From positions 434,001-498,000 of the forward strand of contig JAACJK010000223.1 in NCBI GenBank assembly GCA_013368325.1: 64,000 nt of DNA, in the 5' to 3' direction. Source of the stretch: Ephemerocybe angulata. Its lineage: Eukaryota > Basidiomycota > Agaricomycetes > Agaricales > Psathyrellaceae. The notes under the pieces were generated by a model. It saw nothing but the letters and a program-made list of their open reading frames with translations, was not told where the DNA came from and ran no database searches. Below are positions 10,729-21,959 of the stretch, piece after piece; position 1 is the stretch's first letter, and every line of letters begins with the position of its first letter. The position numbers and the translations under genes were made by a program.

Positions 10729-12880
10729 CTACCATAATAAACTCGAGATTTCCTCGCCATCACCTTCATCTTCACTGTCTGTTTCATCGGCATCCTCGTC
10801 AGCGTCCTCGCTGTCGTCTCCGTCGTCTCCCTCACCCTCCCCGAGAGCTTGCATAAATTTCTCATAGGTGACCCTTCCCCCATAGGTCGACCAGTCCCAC
10901 TCGATCCTTGGAGCATTTTCTCCCCAAGGTGTCCTGTAGAGCGCGCTCATCGAGAATGGTTCGCCAAAAAGGCGGTAAAGCGGTCTGATCCAGTCCCTAA
11001 GTACTTCCTTGAACTCCTCTTGGACGCTTTTCAAGATCGGCTGTGCAACTTCATGCTCTCCAAAAAGGAATCTCGCCTTTGCAATTCGATTCACTTCTCG
11101 TTCCATCGTCCATTTCTTGAGCGCGGGGTTTACCCCCAGAGAATGGCGCCCATTCTTTATGTCGTAGTGGACAGCGGCCCATATCAGAATGTAGAAGAAC
11201 GACTCGAGGTCGTGGCGGTAGTAGCGGGGGCCCTGAGTGGCCCTGAGTAGATCAGCCGCCATGAAGACATGGGTACCAGTCCGGAGATGCCGACTATAGG
11301 CTTCTTCCTGGCCGGGTGCATCGACAATAGCAGCCATGTCCCAGTCGTTCAGAAGTCCCTTTGGGACCCCATCTTCAAGAAATGAAACCATGAGCTTGTC
11401 TTCGCCCAGGTCTCGGTGCAATATCCCAGCGTTATAGCAAGCATGATGGCCTTGGAAGAGAATTGAAGTGAGCAAAGAGAACGGCGCTACATAAGTATGA
11501 CTGGATAGACCGACATTTTACACACTCAAGCCACGCTTCCTTGAACGCGTCCACCGAACCGGCTTGCCAGAGGCTCTTGTAAAAGCTCGATAAAACCACG
11601 CGCATTACCCGTGCTTCGTAATGTTTGACATCCAGGACTGGACGAAGGTCCGAGCTCGCCCAAAGAAGATCGAGGTGCTCCGCAGAGAATGTAAATGCAT
11701 TCGAGATTCGGGGGGGATTAGACCTAAATTCAGGGAGCGCCGTCCTAAGCCGCTTGATGACGTCGATCTCTGAGATGCTGCTCTCTACAGGCTTCAGGAC
11801 CTCTTCCTCCTCTGTATACGTATCCTTCCCCGTGCGTCGCCGGACCTTGTAGACTGCAGTACCTCGGCCGAGTAGATCAGCGGGCTCGGTGACAGGTATT
11901 GCCCGGGGTCGTAGGTGGGGATCGAACCCAGCATGCGCAAGGTCGCAGGTGGCCATAGCGTAAACTAGCATGGCGAGTTTGGCCGGCTCTTCATCGAAGG
12001 CGAAAGGTTTAGCACTGACAAGGAGGGACCTATCACATGAGACCGCGGTTATGTTGTACTTGTCGACAGCCACTCCCGTAACGTAGTACGGGCTCGTTCC
12101 AGTCACGGCGTTGGGTGAGAAGGTCGCAAGTTGAAGGCGTGGCTCGACACCGGTACGTGCTCGTTTGGTGGCGCAATCCATGGGATCTTCGACGGAACGG
12201 ATGAAGTCATAATTCCGTTTTTCCAGGGGAGGGGAGGCTGAATCGCTGCTGAGCAAGTTACCAGGACCGCGGGATGAGCTGGCGTAGTCGTTCCTCGTTG
12301 GTAGGGTGAATTCAAAGCCCGGTCTGGCCACTGGATCTATCGCCCAGATGTGCTTTACAGCGCCCCAGTGATCCTTCGCAGTAGTCGGACTATCAATCAT
12401 GAACATGTCCGGTCGTGGGGAACCAAGTGAGGCGCCATCTTGCCCGTTCCAGAGACTGTCAGAACTTGGTAGAGTCTGGCATCCAGCACCTTTCAGGAAT
12501 TCGACGACGTCGCCGACCAACTTGTCGGTCAAACTTCGTAGAGGTTGGGACCGCCCTTCAGAGTCGCTCGCTAGATCGAAATTTCTAAGCTCGTCGCCAT
12601 CGAGGACAAAGGGGTGTTTCAGGATGAGCTCCCCAACCTCACGGTCGAGACCCCAGACTTGAACAGCAAACTCAACGAGATCGATGCCAGTCGAGTGAGA
12701 TTTACTGATTACCTTCCCCACAAGGTGATATAGGCCCTGCAGGCGGTCCATTGGGTCGCGTTCAACCATTTCATGGTAACTGTTGTAGGATTCTGTTCAA
12801 AATTGTCAGTTTAGCTGGCCCGAGGACGTTGCAGTCCGTGGTGATTGTGACGTACTGCTACTCAAGGTTTGGAACACCAT
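10729..12880 (-). CDS. FunK1-type fungal protein kinase (copy 1)
   Basis: Exons 12880-12856, 12792-11524 and 11450-10729 give 671 residues. The N-terminal part carries the LVEFAVQVWGLDRE region shared with the other copies. The kinase part follows: a candidate ATP-site Lys in EEEVLKPV, HRDLGEDK catalytic loop, NDWDMA in place of DFG, and an FMAADLL activation-segment end. The tail is strongly acidic (Asp/Glu-rich). The intron before the catalytic loop is phase 1 and falls in the same Glu-Cys-His-His position as in copies 2-5. In the HRD loop the usual Asn is Lys, so activity is uncertain. FunK1 kinases are expanded in Agaricomycetes; their substrates are largely unknown. This is the most diverged copy in the window. 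Confidence 0.88.
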
Positions 12881-13680
12881 TTCTACAGTTTTAAGAAGAG
12901 ATTTAATAGCTGAGCAGGCAGAGACAGGTTGAACGAGTGGCGGTGGTGGTGGTTCGTGGCAGAGAAGCAGAAGAGCCGAACATGGCGTGTGGGAAAATGT
13001 ATCGGATGCTATAATCAGGCCTACGGCCCTGCTTCAGCTTCAAGTTCAACTTGTTTCTCAAATGTCAACCGCGACCCAACGATCCTCGGACCTCCGCGCT
13101 CTCGAGAACCTGCTCATGAGCGTTTACAAGGAGATTGGCGTAAGTTTGTTCCAGGAAGAATGATGGAAGAACTCGCGTACCCAGGCTGATCCCGTGAATG
13201 ATATTGAACGAGGTAGTTGTCGATAAATCCCCGAGATATTGTTCCTTGCCAATGCACTGGGAAAAGGGTGGCCTAAGCAACTCAGAACCCTCGAGATCGT
13301 ATGGCTCCGGTGCATTTGATACACGATTGTTTGGCTTCCTTCAAACCCGGGGAGAAGAAGCAGCCAACGGGTATTCTCAGTGAGCTCGTCATTCCACGTT
13401 CGGGTCCCCCACACTACTCAAATATAGCCTTCTGTAGTCCTATTTGAGGAAGCATAGTGTCGTGCTGCGCATTAATCGAACGCATCCCGCACCGAAATAT
13501 AGTCGAGGTACTCAGTGTGTGCTGTCATCTAAACAACCGGCAATATTCGAAGCATGGTGTCACCTGAATCTCAAAGCTTCTTCACTAACTTGGCAGATAT
13601 AGTTCATCTGAGAAAGTGGGTGAGGCTTTCTAGCCAGGACTCCCACCGCCGTTGGCCAACCAACCACCTGGTGACGAGCT
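12881..13680. other. Intergenic; no gene recognised
   Basis: This gap between the diverging FunK1 and oxidoreductase genes holds only short frames without domains. It presumably contains both promoters. Confidence 0.55.
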
Positions 13681-16186
13681 ATGTTGTTACCGTGCTCTGT
13701 TCTGACTCTCTGGATTTCGACAGCTCTTCCTCTCGTTTCGGCGAGCCCATCACCACACGTACTGCCGCGTCAGCAACCCGCTCCCGTGAACAGCTCTTTG
13801 GCTGTCTGCTCGCCTCTTCTTACGAATCTCGGGTCCGAAACAGTCATCACCCCCTTCGACCAAGGGTTTCGTGAGGCGGCAAACAATGCGTGGAATCTCT
13901 ACAACACTCTCTTCTCGCCAATGTGCATCATTCACCCCCAGAGCGCGGAGGACGTTAGCCGGGTTATGCGAGCCATATACGAGTCTGGAGGCGTGAAGTA
14001 CGCCGTGCAGGCTGGGGGACATACTGCGATGCGGGAATGGGACACGTACGTCGGCTACACGTCTCCCCGGGCTATGTGCTGACACTCCGTTCGTATGAAG
14101 AACAGACAATGGAGTTCTGATCTCGTTCGCGGATATGTACAACGTAAGCTACAATCCGAGTCGAGAAACAATCAGCCTCCAGCCTGGTGTACGTTGGGGA
14201 GAGGCAATCGCGTACCTTGAGCCTCTAGGTGTTACTCCTCTTGGCGGTCGACTTCCGTAAGCATTTCAGCCCTCATAGCCGGTGACGACTGAAGGAATAC
14301 GACAGAGACGTTGGTACCGGCTTGCTACTCGGAGGAGGCTTGAACTATCTCTCTGCTCGCCATGGTTTCTCAGTCGATTCGCTTGTCGCGGCCGACGTTG
14401 TGCTTGTCGATGGTCGGTTAGTTACAGCAAATGCCACCAACGAGTACTCTGACTTGTTTAAAGCTCTGAAGGTTAGTCACTTAATACTTCGTCTTCCCCG
14501 TCCTCATTTCTTTCTAGGGTGGCGCGAATCGCTTCGGGATTGTGACAAGATATGAGGTTAAGGCGATTCACGTCGGCACGGATGAGGAGAAGATGATGAT
14601 TGGAGGGTCGGTGGTTGTGAGTATCGCCGGCTTTTTCGCTACACCAGCTATACTCACTTCCACTTCAGTACGACAATTCGAGCACAGAAGCACTCCTTCG
14701 TGCAACGGCGAACTACGTGGACAATGTTGACGATCCAAACGCTTGTAAGCATCAATCACAGTTTCGTGTCATATGCTCTTTTCACATACTTCTGTTTGAA
14801 GCTATCCTTGTAATCATCGGAGCAACGCTAAGTAACAACACCGTCGCACCTGTCAATGTCATCACCTTTTTCTACAACGGAACCTCCCTGCCGCCTGACA
14901 CCGACAACCCCTACCACGAATTCCTTTCCCTGCCTTACCTCATCTCTGCGATTGGTTCCTACTCGTACGCAGAAGCGAACAATGTTCTAGGCTCCGGAGG
15001 GGATCGAGCCAACGGGCAGATCTTTGGTGCATCTGCGTTTGGTAGTACCGAGTGGGACATTAGCCAAGGGCTGGCGAAGGACAAAGAGGAGAGTTTCGAG
15101 CAGTACATGAAAGCGTATCGAGCGTTTAACAGGTTCTTAGAGAAGGCTAAAGGAACTCCGAAACCCGCGACACCTGGTGGGACACCCACACCGACGCCAA
15201 CGATCGCCCCTGGGTATCCGTTTCCCCCGCCCCAGTTCCCGATCTTCCCAACGTATCCGGCTCCGAAGCCCACATACACCAATCTACCACCATATCCAGC
15301 CCCACCCTCACCTGCTCCCACACGTCCGCCGGTTCCTGCTCCGCCTATCCCTCCCAAGCCAAGCTCGGGCTCAACGACTTCGAGGCCAACGAGCACAAGT
15401 ACTGGAATGCCGAAGCCGACAAGCAACAGCCCACCACACCACCGATCCAATCCATCCGCGACGACAGTTGGTCCGAAGCCTCCGCCGATTCCCACTTACA
15501 CCTTCAAGCCCTCGCCAACATGGAGCTTCCCCTCGTATCCTTCCGCCCCTCTTCCGACCTACCCAACGCCGAGTACCACCCCTCGGCCTTTACCGCCGCC
15601 CTCGATCTCGTTCGTCGACGACCCTGCGGCTGATGGAATCTCAGCTGCGCTCTTGGCATTCACGCCTGTGCAGAAGAGCCAGATTGAGGCTGGGAGGAGG
15701 GTGAGTGTCTGTGCGTCGTCATGTATGGTAGGCAACATGCTAACGTTAATATGTTTTAGGCCGGCGGAAACCTAATGGACCCACCCTTGACTAACTATGC
15801 TCTGGTACAGTTCCATGTCACGATGCCTGAGTGGCTTGGGATCGTACCTAAGCGGGTTGTTGAAGGAAGAAAGGAGGTTCTGAGCGAGTGCGTACCATTT
15901 CTTCGTACTTCTGTCTCTACTCTTGTACTGACGCACTGCCCTTTCAGATTGGTAGCTTCGAAAGGCCTTCCATTATACATGAATGAATGCGACGCGGAGC
16001 AGAACGTATTCGAGACCTATGGCCAGTACGAGTTTATGAAAGAAGTTTACAGGAAGTACGATCCGACAGGGTGAGTGTCAGAATAGTTCTGTGTAGCCTT
16101 TTCACTGATTGTGACCGCACTCCAGCATAAACGTTCGCTTTATGAAAGGTCCTCCGGGTATACCTGTGCCACCTCGGAAAACGTGA
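13681..16186 (+). CDS. Secreted FAD-linked oxidoreductase (berberine-bridge-enzyme-like) with proline-rich insertion
   Basis: Nine exons (13681-14045, 14101-14256, 14306-14471, 14518-14616, 14669-14744, 14802-15700, 15760-15887, 15948-16070, 16126-16186) encode 690 residues. A signal peptide (MLLPCSVLTLWISTALPLVSA) precedes a PCMH-type FAD domain with VQAGGHTA near residue 112, whose His is the expected covalent flavin site, and VGTGLLLGGGLNY. The family's C-terminal landmarks are present (TPVQKSQIEAG, YGQYEFMKEVYRKYDP). Between the two halves, about residues 403-566 (15150-15640) are almost only Pro, Thr, Ser and Tyr, an in-frame insertion that I do not expect in this family. Secretion and flavin-dependent oxidation are inferred from the family; the substrate is unknown. 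Confidence 0.88.
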
Positions 16187-16432
16187 GATGGCGACGATGG
16201 CGTAGCGCTCGAAAACGGCGGAGACAGTGACTTCGAATCAAATTTATTCGTTTGCATCGGACTCAAAGTGTAACATACTACATGCTCATTGAATTCAATT
16301 CTCATCCAGTTAAACATACAACACTAGTATCGGCCATGGGCTATTACTACAGACAGGAGCGACTTTCGATCTTTACGGGAGGTACAGAGAAACGCGTAAA
16401 GTATCCCACTACGCTATTTGATACTTCAAGCT

Positions 16433-17119
16433 TCAAGACTTGGTGGGGACAGGGACGCAGGTTCCACACCCCGGGCACTGCGTACCAGTTGCAGTCTCGC
16501 TCCGAGTCGAGCCTGTGGGGCATGGAACGCAAGGAGGAACAATACATGTAGTGGTGGGAGGGGGTTTAGGCAAGCAGGTGCAGAAGCAGCCGGTACCAGG
16601 AGGACTCCCAGCGCTGCTTGTGACCGTGATCGAACTTCCACTGGGACACATCGGGCACGGCAAGGGAAGGCAGGTCGATATCGGCGTGGGTGTGGTGATA
16701 GTTGTTGGGGGCTTCGGTAAGCAGCTGCAGAAACAGCCGGTACCAGGAGGGCTCCCGGCGCTGCTCGTAATTGTGATCGAACTTCCACTGGGGCACATCG
16801 GGCATGGCAAGGGAAGGCAGGTCGATACTGGAGGAGGTGGAGTGATAGTCGAGGCGGGTCCTCCAGGGACGCAAGTGCATGTTGGGCAATGGGTACCACT
16901 CCATGTGAGAGTGGGGTGAGATGCCGATCCGCACGGTGTACAGGGTGCTGGGAGACATGCGCTGGTGGGGATGGTTCTTGTTGTTGTTGTTGGGGGTGTG
17001 GCTGTAGTGGGATGGTGTGTAGGCTCTAATGTTGCATTGGTTAATGCAGCCCCCCAGATTATCAGAATGGGGAGAAGGAGGTCAGCTGGGGAAAGCGAAC
17101 GGATTTGGCGGAAGTGCAT
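16433..17119 (-). CDS. Small secreted cysteine-rich protein with four tandem repeats
   Basis: Single exon, 228 residues, with an N-terminal hydrophobic signal (LLLPILIIWGAAL) and a Thr/Pro-rich linker. Four Cys-rich modules follow, each beginning C-x4-C-x2-C (for example CLPLPCPMC) and ending with a cluster such as GCFCSC, CPTCTC or CPGCGTC. The two central modules are almost identical over about 49 residues (147 bp at DNA level), so they arose by recent tandem duplication. The modules are joined by Pro/Thr linkers suited to O-glycosylation. I do not recognise the domain. A cell-wall or effector-like secreted protein is the simplest reading. It lies convergently beside the secreted oxidoreductase. 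Confidence 0.75.
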   Translation of the reverse strand: MHFRQIRSLSPADLLLPILIIWGAALTNATLEPTHHPTTATPPTTTTRTIPTSACLPAPCTPCGSASHPTLTWSGTHCPTCTCVPGGPASTITPPPPVSTCLPLPCPMCPSGSSITITSSAGSPPGTGCFCSCLPKPPTTITTPTPISTCLPLPCPMCPSGSSITVTSSAGSPPGTGCFCTCLPKPPPTTTCIVPPCVPCPTGSTRSETATGTQCPGCGTCVPVPTKS

Positions 17120-17249
17120 AGTGTCTGTTTGGACGTGGAATTGGAAGGTAAGATGAGGGCGGACCGTATTTATACTTCACGACGTCAAATATGATTATCA
17201 TCTTGATATTCGAAGGTTTAGGGTACTGACTTCTGATTTCTGGCACTGG

Positions 17250-17841
17250 CTACGCATTCCGTGCTCTCAGCCAGATCATAAGGCCATGTCCATGAGAGAG
17301 TGTCAATATAAGAAGCGGCTCCAAGAAGCGACTCAGGGAAGAGTTGCGTCGTGCCGGGCTCGGGAACGTGTAATTCGTCGAGATACTTCCGGGGCATGGC
17401 CCATGGGGTACAGTGTGAAAGTAAATCCTCAAGTCCAGCTGATTCCTGTGAGAGAGCGTGTTTCGTCGCTGCTTGGTCGCTGCCCAGTCGAGGGCCCCAC
17501 GGCCCGTATCCCAGATATCAAAAGTGGTCCAGGTCGTCTCGTCACCCAGTTCTTGGAGCACTATTTCTAGAAGGGATCCGGCTACTTTGTGGAAATTGAG
17601 GCGGAGGTTGTCCTCTGAGTTGGAGTTGATATAATACCACAGAGCGTCAGGTCCAATCGAAACGTGTGGCATGTTGAGGATTCGTTGGCCTATCCCGAAG
17701 ACACCATACATGCTCAGTATACGTGAGCAGATTAAGGTTCTCTTGTGAATGCTCTATGTAGCTGCGATAAAGTCGGTCGTCCGAGCTACCACCGTAGCAA
17801 TTTCTGAAGTGGGTTCGTTTAACTGTATCTAAAATGGCCAT
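17250..17841 (-). CDS. Hypothetical protein, gene model uncertain
   Basis: Two overlapping minus-strand frames are open: 17841-17647 (starts MAILDTVKRTHF) and 17711-17250 (starts MYGVFGIGQRIL, 153 residues). Both have mixed, protein-like composition and begin with ATG. The only joining intron I could draw would be about 32 bp and does not restore the second frame. Either the gene is frameshifted or only one frame is real. No domain is recognised. Confidence 0.3.
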
Positions 17842-17951
17842 CGCGATTAGACCTTCGTTAAATCACTAGTTAACGTCCTCACCTTGCATTTTTGCGTCTT
17901 TCTGAGCCTTTTTGGGATCTAAGACGCCTTTTAGTGGTCAAGTCGACTGGT

Positions 17952-18050
17952 GCACGATGATGGTAAGAGGAAACCCGCCATTGAATTCCGAAAATAGGGG
18001 CCAATTGTCCCGATTGAGCCTACAGCCAAGTTCGATTCCCGCTCGGTGCA
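17952..18050 (+). other. tRNA-like remnant
   Basis: GTTCGATTCCCGCTCGGTGCA at its 3' end matches a Pol III B-box, T-arm and acceptor strand. The 5' end GCAC-GA would pair with the 3' TCGGTGC if one base were restored, and a TGGTAAGAGG segment resembles an A-box. The T-stem and the anticodon arm do not fold well and the span is about 99 bp. It is best read as a tRNA pseudogene or tRNA-derived repeat, not a working tRNA. Confidence 0.25.
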
Positions 18051-18133
18051 TTCTTGGCACATTCAACGTTTAACCCGAACCACCACCACCATTTGACCAC
18101 CATCATCCACGACGCGACGCGTTTGCTGCCAAA

Positions 18134-19559
18134 ATGGCCCCAATAACGACCTCGACGACGACCGATAACTCTACGAATCAAGGGGCTCCGACTACAACCT
18201 CTTCCTTGCTCCTCTGCGAAGCGCTGGGCTTCTCACCGCAACTGCTACTCGACGACATTATCAACATCTCCAACAACGCTGTTCAAGATGGTGTGAACGG
18301 CATGGAAGAGTTCTTGGTGAAGTGGGTTGAGGATAGAGAGGAGAGGCACGCGAAGAAGCCGAAAGAGCCGGAGCCTCCTGCGAAGGGGAAGAAGGGGAAG
18401 AAGAAAACAGGTGCGTGCGCCCGCTTCTGCAGTCCTGAACGCTCGACTGAGCGCGATTTTCTCCATAAAAGCGCAGGCAAAGGAACCCGAAGACATGACC
18501 CAAGAGATAGAGCAGGGACTTGTCTCATTTCAGACGCTCCTGGAGTACCATACCGACGTCGCATTCGACTTCTTCGAGGCATGGTCACTGCGAAACGTCT
18601 TCATGATCCCACCTGAACTCGAGAACGGAGGCGTCATCGTCTTACCACACTACGAAGGCGCGGATTTGACAGTTACACCCACCGGTGGTTCAAGCAAACT
18701 AGAGGAGAAGGAACGGGATCTCGTCGACGAGATCGAAGAGCTTCGGAAGCGTTTGGACGAGGTACGTTGCATCTTATCTCCATTGCCCCGTTAGTCGGAC
18801 ACCTGCCCTGCGTCTGCATATCGCATTCCTCCATGAGGAGCTGGGTTCAGGTGCCTGATGAACCTACCCCCGTCCCATGTTGCCGTTGTGCTCAAACCAC
18901 TGGCTCTCTTTTGGCGCCCACCACGTCTCTGTACTTTTTGTCCGAACACCACATGGCAGGGCTATGATAGTGACATTCATGCATGCTAATACCAATCTTC
19001 CTAGCAACGCCGCTTAACCAGAATGTTTACAAGCGCACTAGCACGATCCCGAGCAGCGAAACAACGAGCAGACACGCGCCTCGCAAAGCTCGTCTCCGCC
19101 CTCCCCATATCCCCCTCCTCCGACGGCTCCACCCCGAAGGCGCCCCTCGACCACCTTATCGCCCTCCCGCAGCAGCTCCTCAAACTCTACGAACAGACCT
19201 CATCGCTTCCCCCACTCGAACCCTGGCTCCTCCAACCACCGCAGCCCGCGAACTCGCAAGATTCATCGGGCGGCCCGCTCACGCTCACGGGTACGGGGAA
19301 GAGGGAGTGGGAGGTCGGCTCGTCCGGGTACGCGAACTGGGCTGTGAACCGCCTTCTGAGCGGCGCAAAACCGTCGGATGGGAAGAACGGCGGCATGAAG
19401 GAGGAGGCGAGTGCAAGTGCGATGTGGGTCGACCAGATGGAGCAGGTCACAGCGTATGTGGGGAGTGCGCGGGATGTGAAGGGGGCGCTGGATGCGTTTG
19501 AGTCGATGCAGGTGCCTGCGCATAAGCCTGGGGAGGAGAGCATGGACGTGGAGAATTGA
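18134..19559 (+). CDS. MIS12: Kinetochore protein Mis12/Mtw1
   Basis: Three exons (18134-18410, 18472-18761, 19005-19559) give 373 residues. The N-terminal region has the Mis12 signature: LCEALGFSPQLLLDDIINISNNAVQDGVNGMEEFL. A basic linker (KGKKGKKK) and a region ending in a coiled coil (LEEKERDLVDEIEELRKRLDEQRRL) follow, with a less conserved C-terminus. Mis12 is a core subunit of the MIND complex that links inner-kinetochore chromatin to the Ndc80 complex. Length and order fit fungal Mis12 proteins. Intron 2 is 243 bp, long for this genome, and a small extra exon inside it cannot be excluded. This is the clearest housekeeping gene in the left half. Confidence 0.85.
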
Positions 19560-20680
19560 GACCGGTATCTTTGTATATTTTTATCCATTATTTGTGCTAA
19601 GAGCACAGCTTTGACGTGTAGGGCGTTGGTACAAGTGTATCTTGAGGAGGCAGTGGTGCGCTAGACCAACATGACAGGCTTCAAGACACCCAACGTACAA
19701 GCCTGCAGACGTATTGCAACCATCGCCTTTTTGAAAGTCATAGGATAGCCACCCACGGCACGATGTTTTAACAATGCGCCCTCTGATTCCCATGCAGACG
19801 CGTCGCGGCTACCCCAGTCGTCTTCTTTGCCTCGAGCAGCTTCTTGAACCGACCGCCTGTCTCCGCGCGACATTGGGGGTGGAGGGCTTGGTTGACTAGC
19901 GCATCGGGGTATTTCTAGTCAGATCCACCCAGATGAGACCCTGGATATGGATATGGGAGGCCCCAGGGTCGTGGCGTAGTCGTAGGACACTGCGACTAGG
20001 TTGAGATGGCCCTACACAAGAGATACAAAACGATAGTTATCCACGTAGGTTGGTTGACGCTCTTTCTATTGCTCCGAAGAAACCTTCAAATTTTACAGAT
20101 AGGTCCCACTTATGCAGTGTTAGCAAGCTCAAAGGCAACGCCACGTCCTACACTGGGTTCTACAATACTTTGGGCGCTTATACAGGCGCCCGCGCCCAGT
20201 CAAAAGGCGGAAGGCCCAAAAACCGCCACTACGAGAAACCTGAAAGCCAATCGTCCTGTATTTATATGGGCTCTGTTCTGTAGCCAGATTCGTGACGTTT
20301 GATTGCCTGACCTAACTTCCAGGTCAAATATATGGGCAACTAAGAAGGAGATCATATCAATCGACGGCCAATACAGACGCGCTGTCTCTGCCGGTGCGTT
20401 GCTAATTCCTTAAGCCTAAAATGGTAAAGCTATGGACGTGCGCAGGGCATTGATTGACATATCTCTCTTACCAACTGCTGCGGTCTCAAGCATTCGTTAT
20501 CAAAAGGCCGTTCTAGAGACCCGCGCCTCACGGCCTGCGAGACATTTTTGACGTGAGGCAGAGCTGCGTGCTGACTCAAATGCCTCTTCTACGGGCTTGA
20601 AGGACATGAGTTCTGATATTACGCTCTGCGTAGCCTATGCACAGTTTATGCCCAAATCTCCTCGCAAACGAGCTCTGGGG
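19560..20680. other. Intergenic; no gene recognised
   Basis: There are only short frames without similarity to anything I know. The last bases lead into the promoter of the first reductase gene. Confidence 0.55.
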
Positions 20681-20683
20681 ACA

Positions 20684-20690
20684 TATAAAA
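20684..20690 (+). promoter_or_regulatory. TATA box of reductase copy A
   Basis: TATAAAA lies 72 bp upstream of the ATG at 20756. Comparable TATA elements precede copies C-F at about 66-105 bp. Confidence 0.6.
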
Positions 20691-20755
20691 CTGGTCACGA
20701 AAGGGTACGCAGGGCAATAACTCACCATCCTTCTTCACACTCAAACTCAACAAAA

Positions 20756-21739
20756 ATGACCACTCTTATCACAGGCGGAGGAAGCCAAACCGGAATCGCG
20801 CTCGCCAAACTCCTTCGAGAATCTGGACACCCAGTCCTCTTCGGATCGCGTTCCGGCCGTGTTCCCGACGGATACGACAGCGTCAAATTCGACTTCACTG
20901 ATCCATCTACGTTCGACGGACCCTTCGCCGTTGCGGGCCACAAAGTGGAATATGTCTACCTGCTCCTGTCGCTCTTCGACCCCCTTCCTCATGTCAAGCC
21001 CTTCATTGACCTGGCGGTGAAGAAGGGTGTGAAGCGCTTTGTCCTCCTCAGCTCTAGCTCGAAGAGAGCAGATAAGGGGCCGAACAGCTTCGTCGCTGGG
21101 AGAGTTCACACATATCTTGACGAGCAAGGACTCGACTATGTCGCTCTCCGGCCAACCTGGTTTACCGGTGCGTTCAACTGGGAACATTCCCCAATATTCC
21201 AGGACTGACGTTCCATGATCATAAATTTACCTACAGAGAATCTCTCGAGGAATTATGGCTTCGGGATCAAGCAGTGGAACGTCATCCAGAATAGCCTCTC
21301 CACCGCTCGTGTCCCTCTGGTCGCAGTCGATGATATCGCAAGTGTCGCATTCCAAGCCATCGCGGATGTTAGCAAGTTGCCTAACAGGGAGCCCATCCTG
21401 ATTGGACCCGACCTCCTGTCGTACCCAGAGGTATAAGCTACACTGGTATATTATCCCATGCAATAACTGAAGCTTGAAGCCACTGCACAGATCGCGGAAA
21501 TCTTCACCAAGACGCTCGGTCGAACCATCAGCCACAGCCCCATTTCCAAAGACGAACTCTTCAAGCAACTTCAGACGTATGGTGTTCCGGAGTTATTCGC
21601 TCAGTATCTCGCCGACATCGAGGAGGACGAAATCAGTGGGGTTAGTGAAGCCCTTCTCAAGAACCCGAACACAATTATCGGCAAGGTCGGAGCTCGAGAG
21701 TGGATTGAGAAGCACAAGGTCGAATTTACTGCTGCCTAG
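20756..21739 (+). CDS. NAD(P)-binding reductase, ergot-alkaloid-A/NmrA-like (copy A)
   Basis: Exons 20756-21167, 21237-21430 and 21491-21739 encode 284 residues. The N-terminal TLITGGGSQTGIALAKLL is a Rossmann dinucleotide-binding motif, followed by GSRSG after the second strand, VYLLL, and a VALRPTWF segment, as in EasG/FgaFS-type festuclavine or agroclavine dehydrogenases (about 290 residues). Intron phases (1, then 0) and positions are identical in all six copies of this window. None of the other ergot pathway genes is present, so an ergot-alkaloid role is not implied. A general NAD(P)H-dependent reductase of small metabolites is more likely. Expression may be TATA-driven (element at 20684). 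Confidence 0.85.
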
Positions 21740-21959
21740 ACGAGCACTGGAATGCCAGTTCTTGCTCTATCCCGTTTGTAGACGCGGCCAGAAGTTGTAA
21801 CGTTGTAACCAAGTTGTCTGTAACATATTGTACCAATCTACCTTGAGAGTTTGGAGATCGGACGCCGTTAACCTCTTCAGACTTCAGTCTTCCCCCTTCG
21901 CTTCCTTCTAAGGAAAGTGAAGAGCACCCCAGTCACGGGGAGCCACCCCGATAAGCGGC

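Noticed and set aside
15177..15704. 175-codon alternative frame within the proline-rich insertion
   Set aside because: Proline codon runs keep all frames open; the conserved oxidoreductase frame is continuous across the same region.
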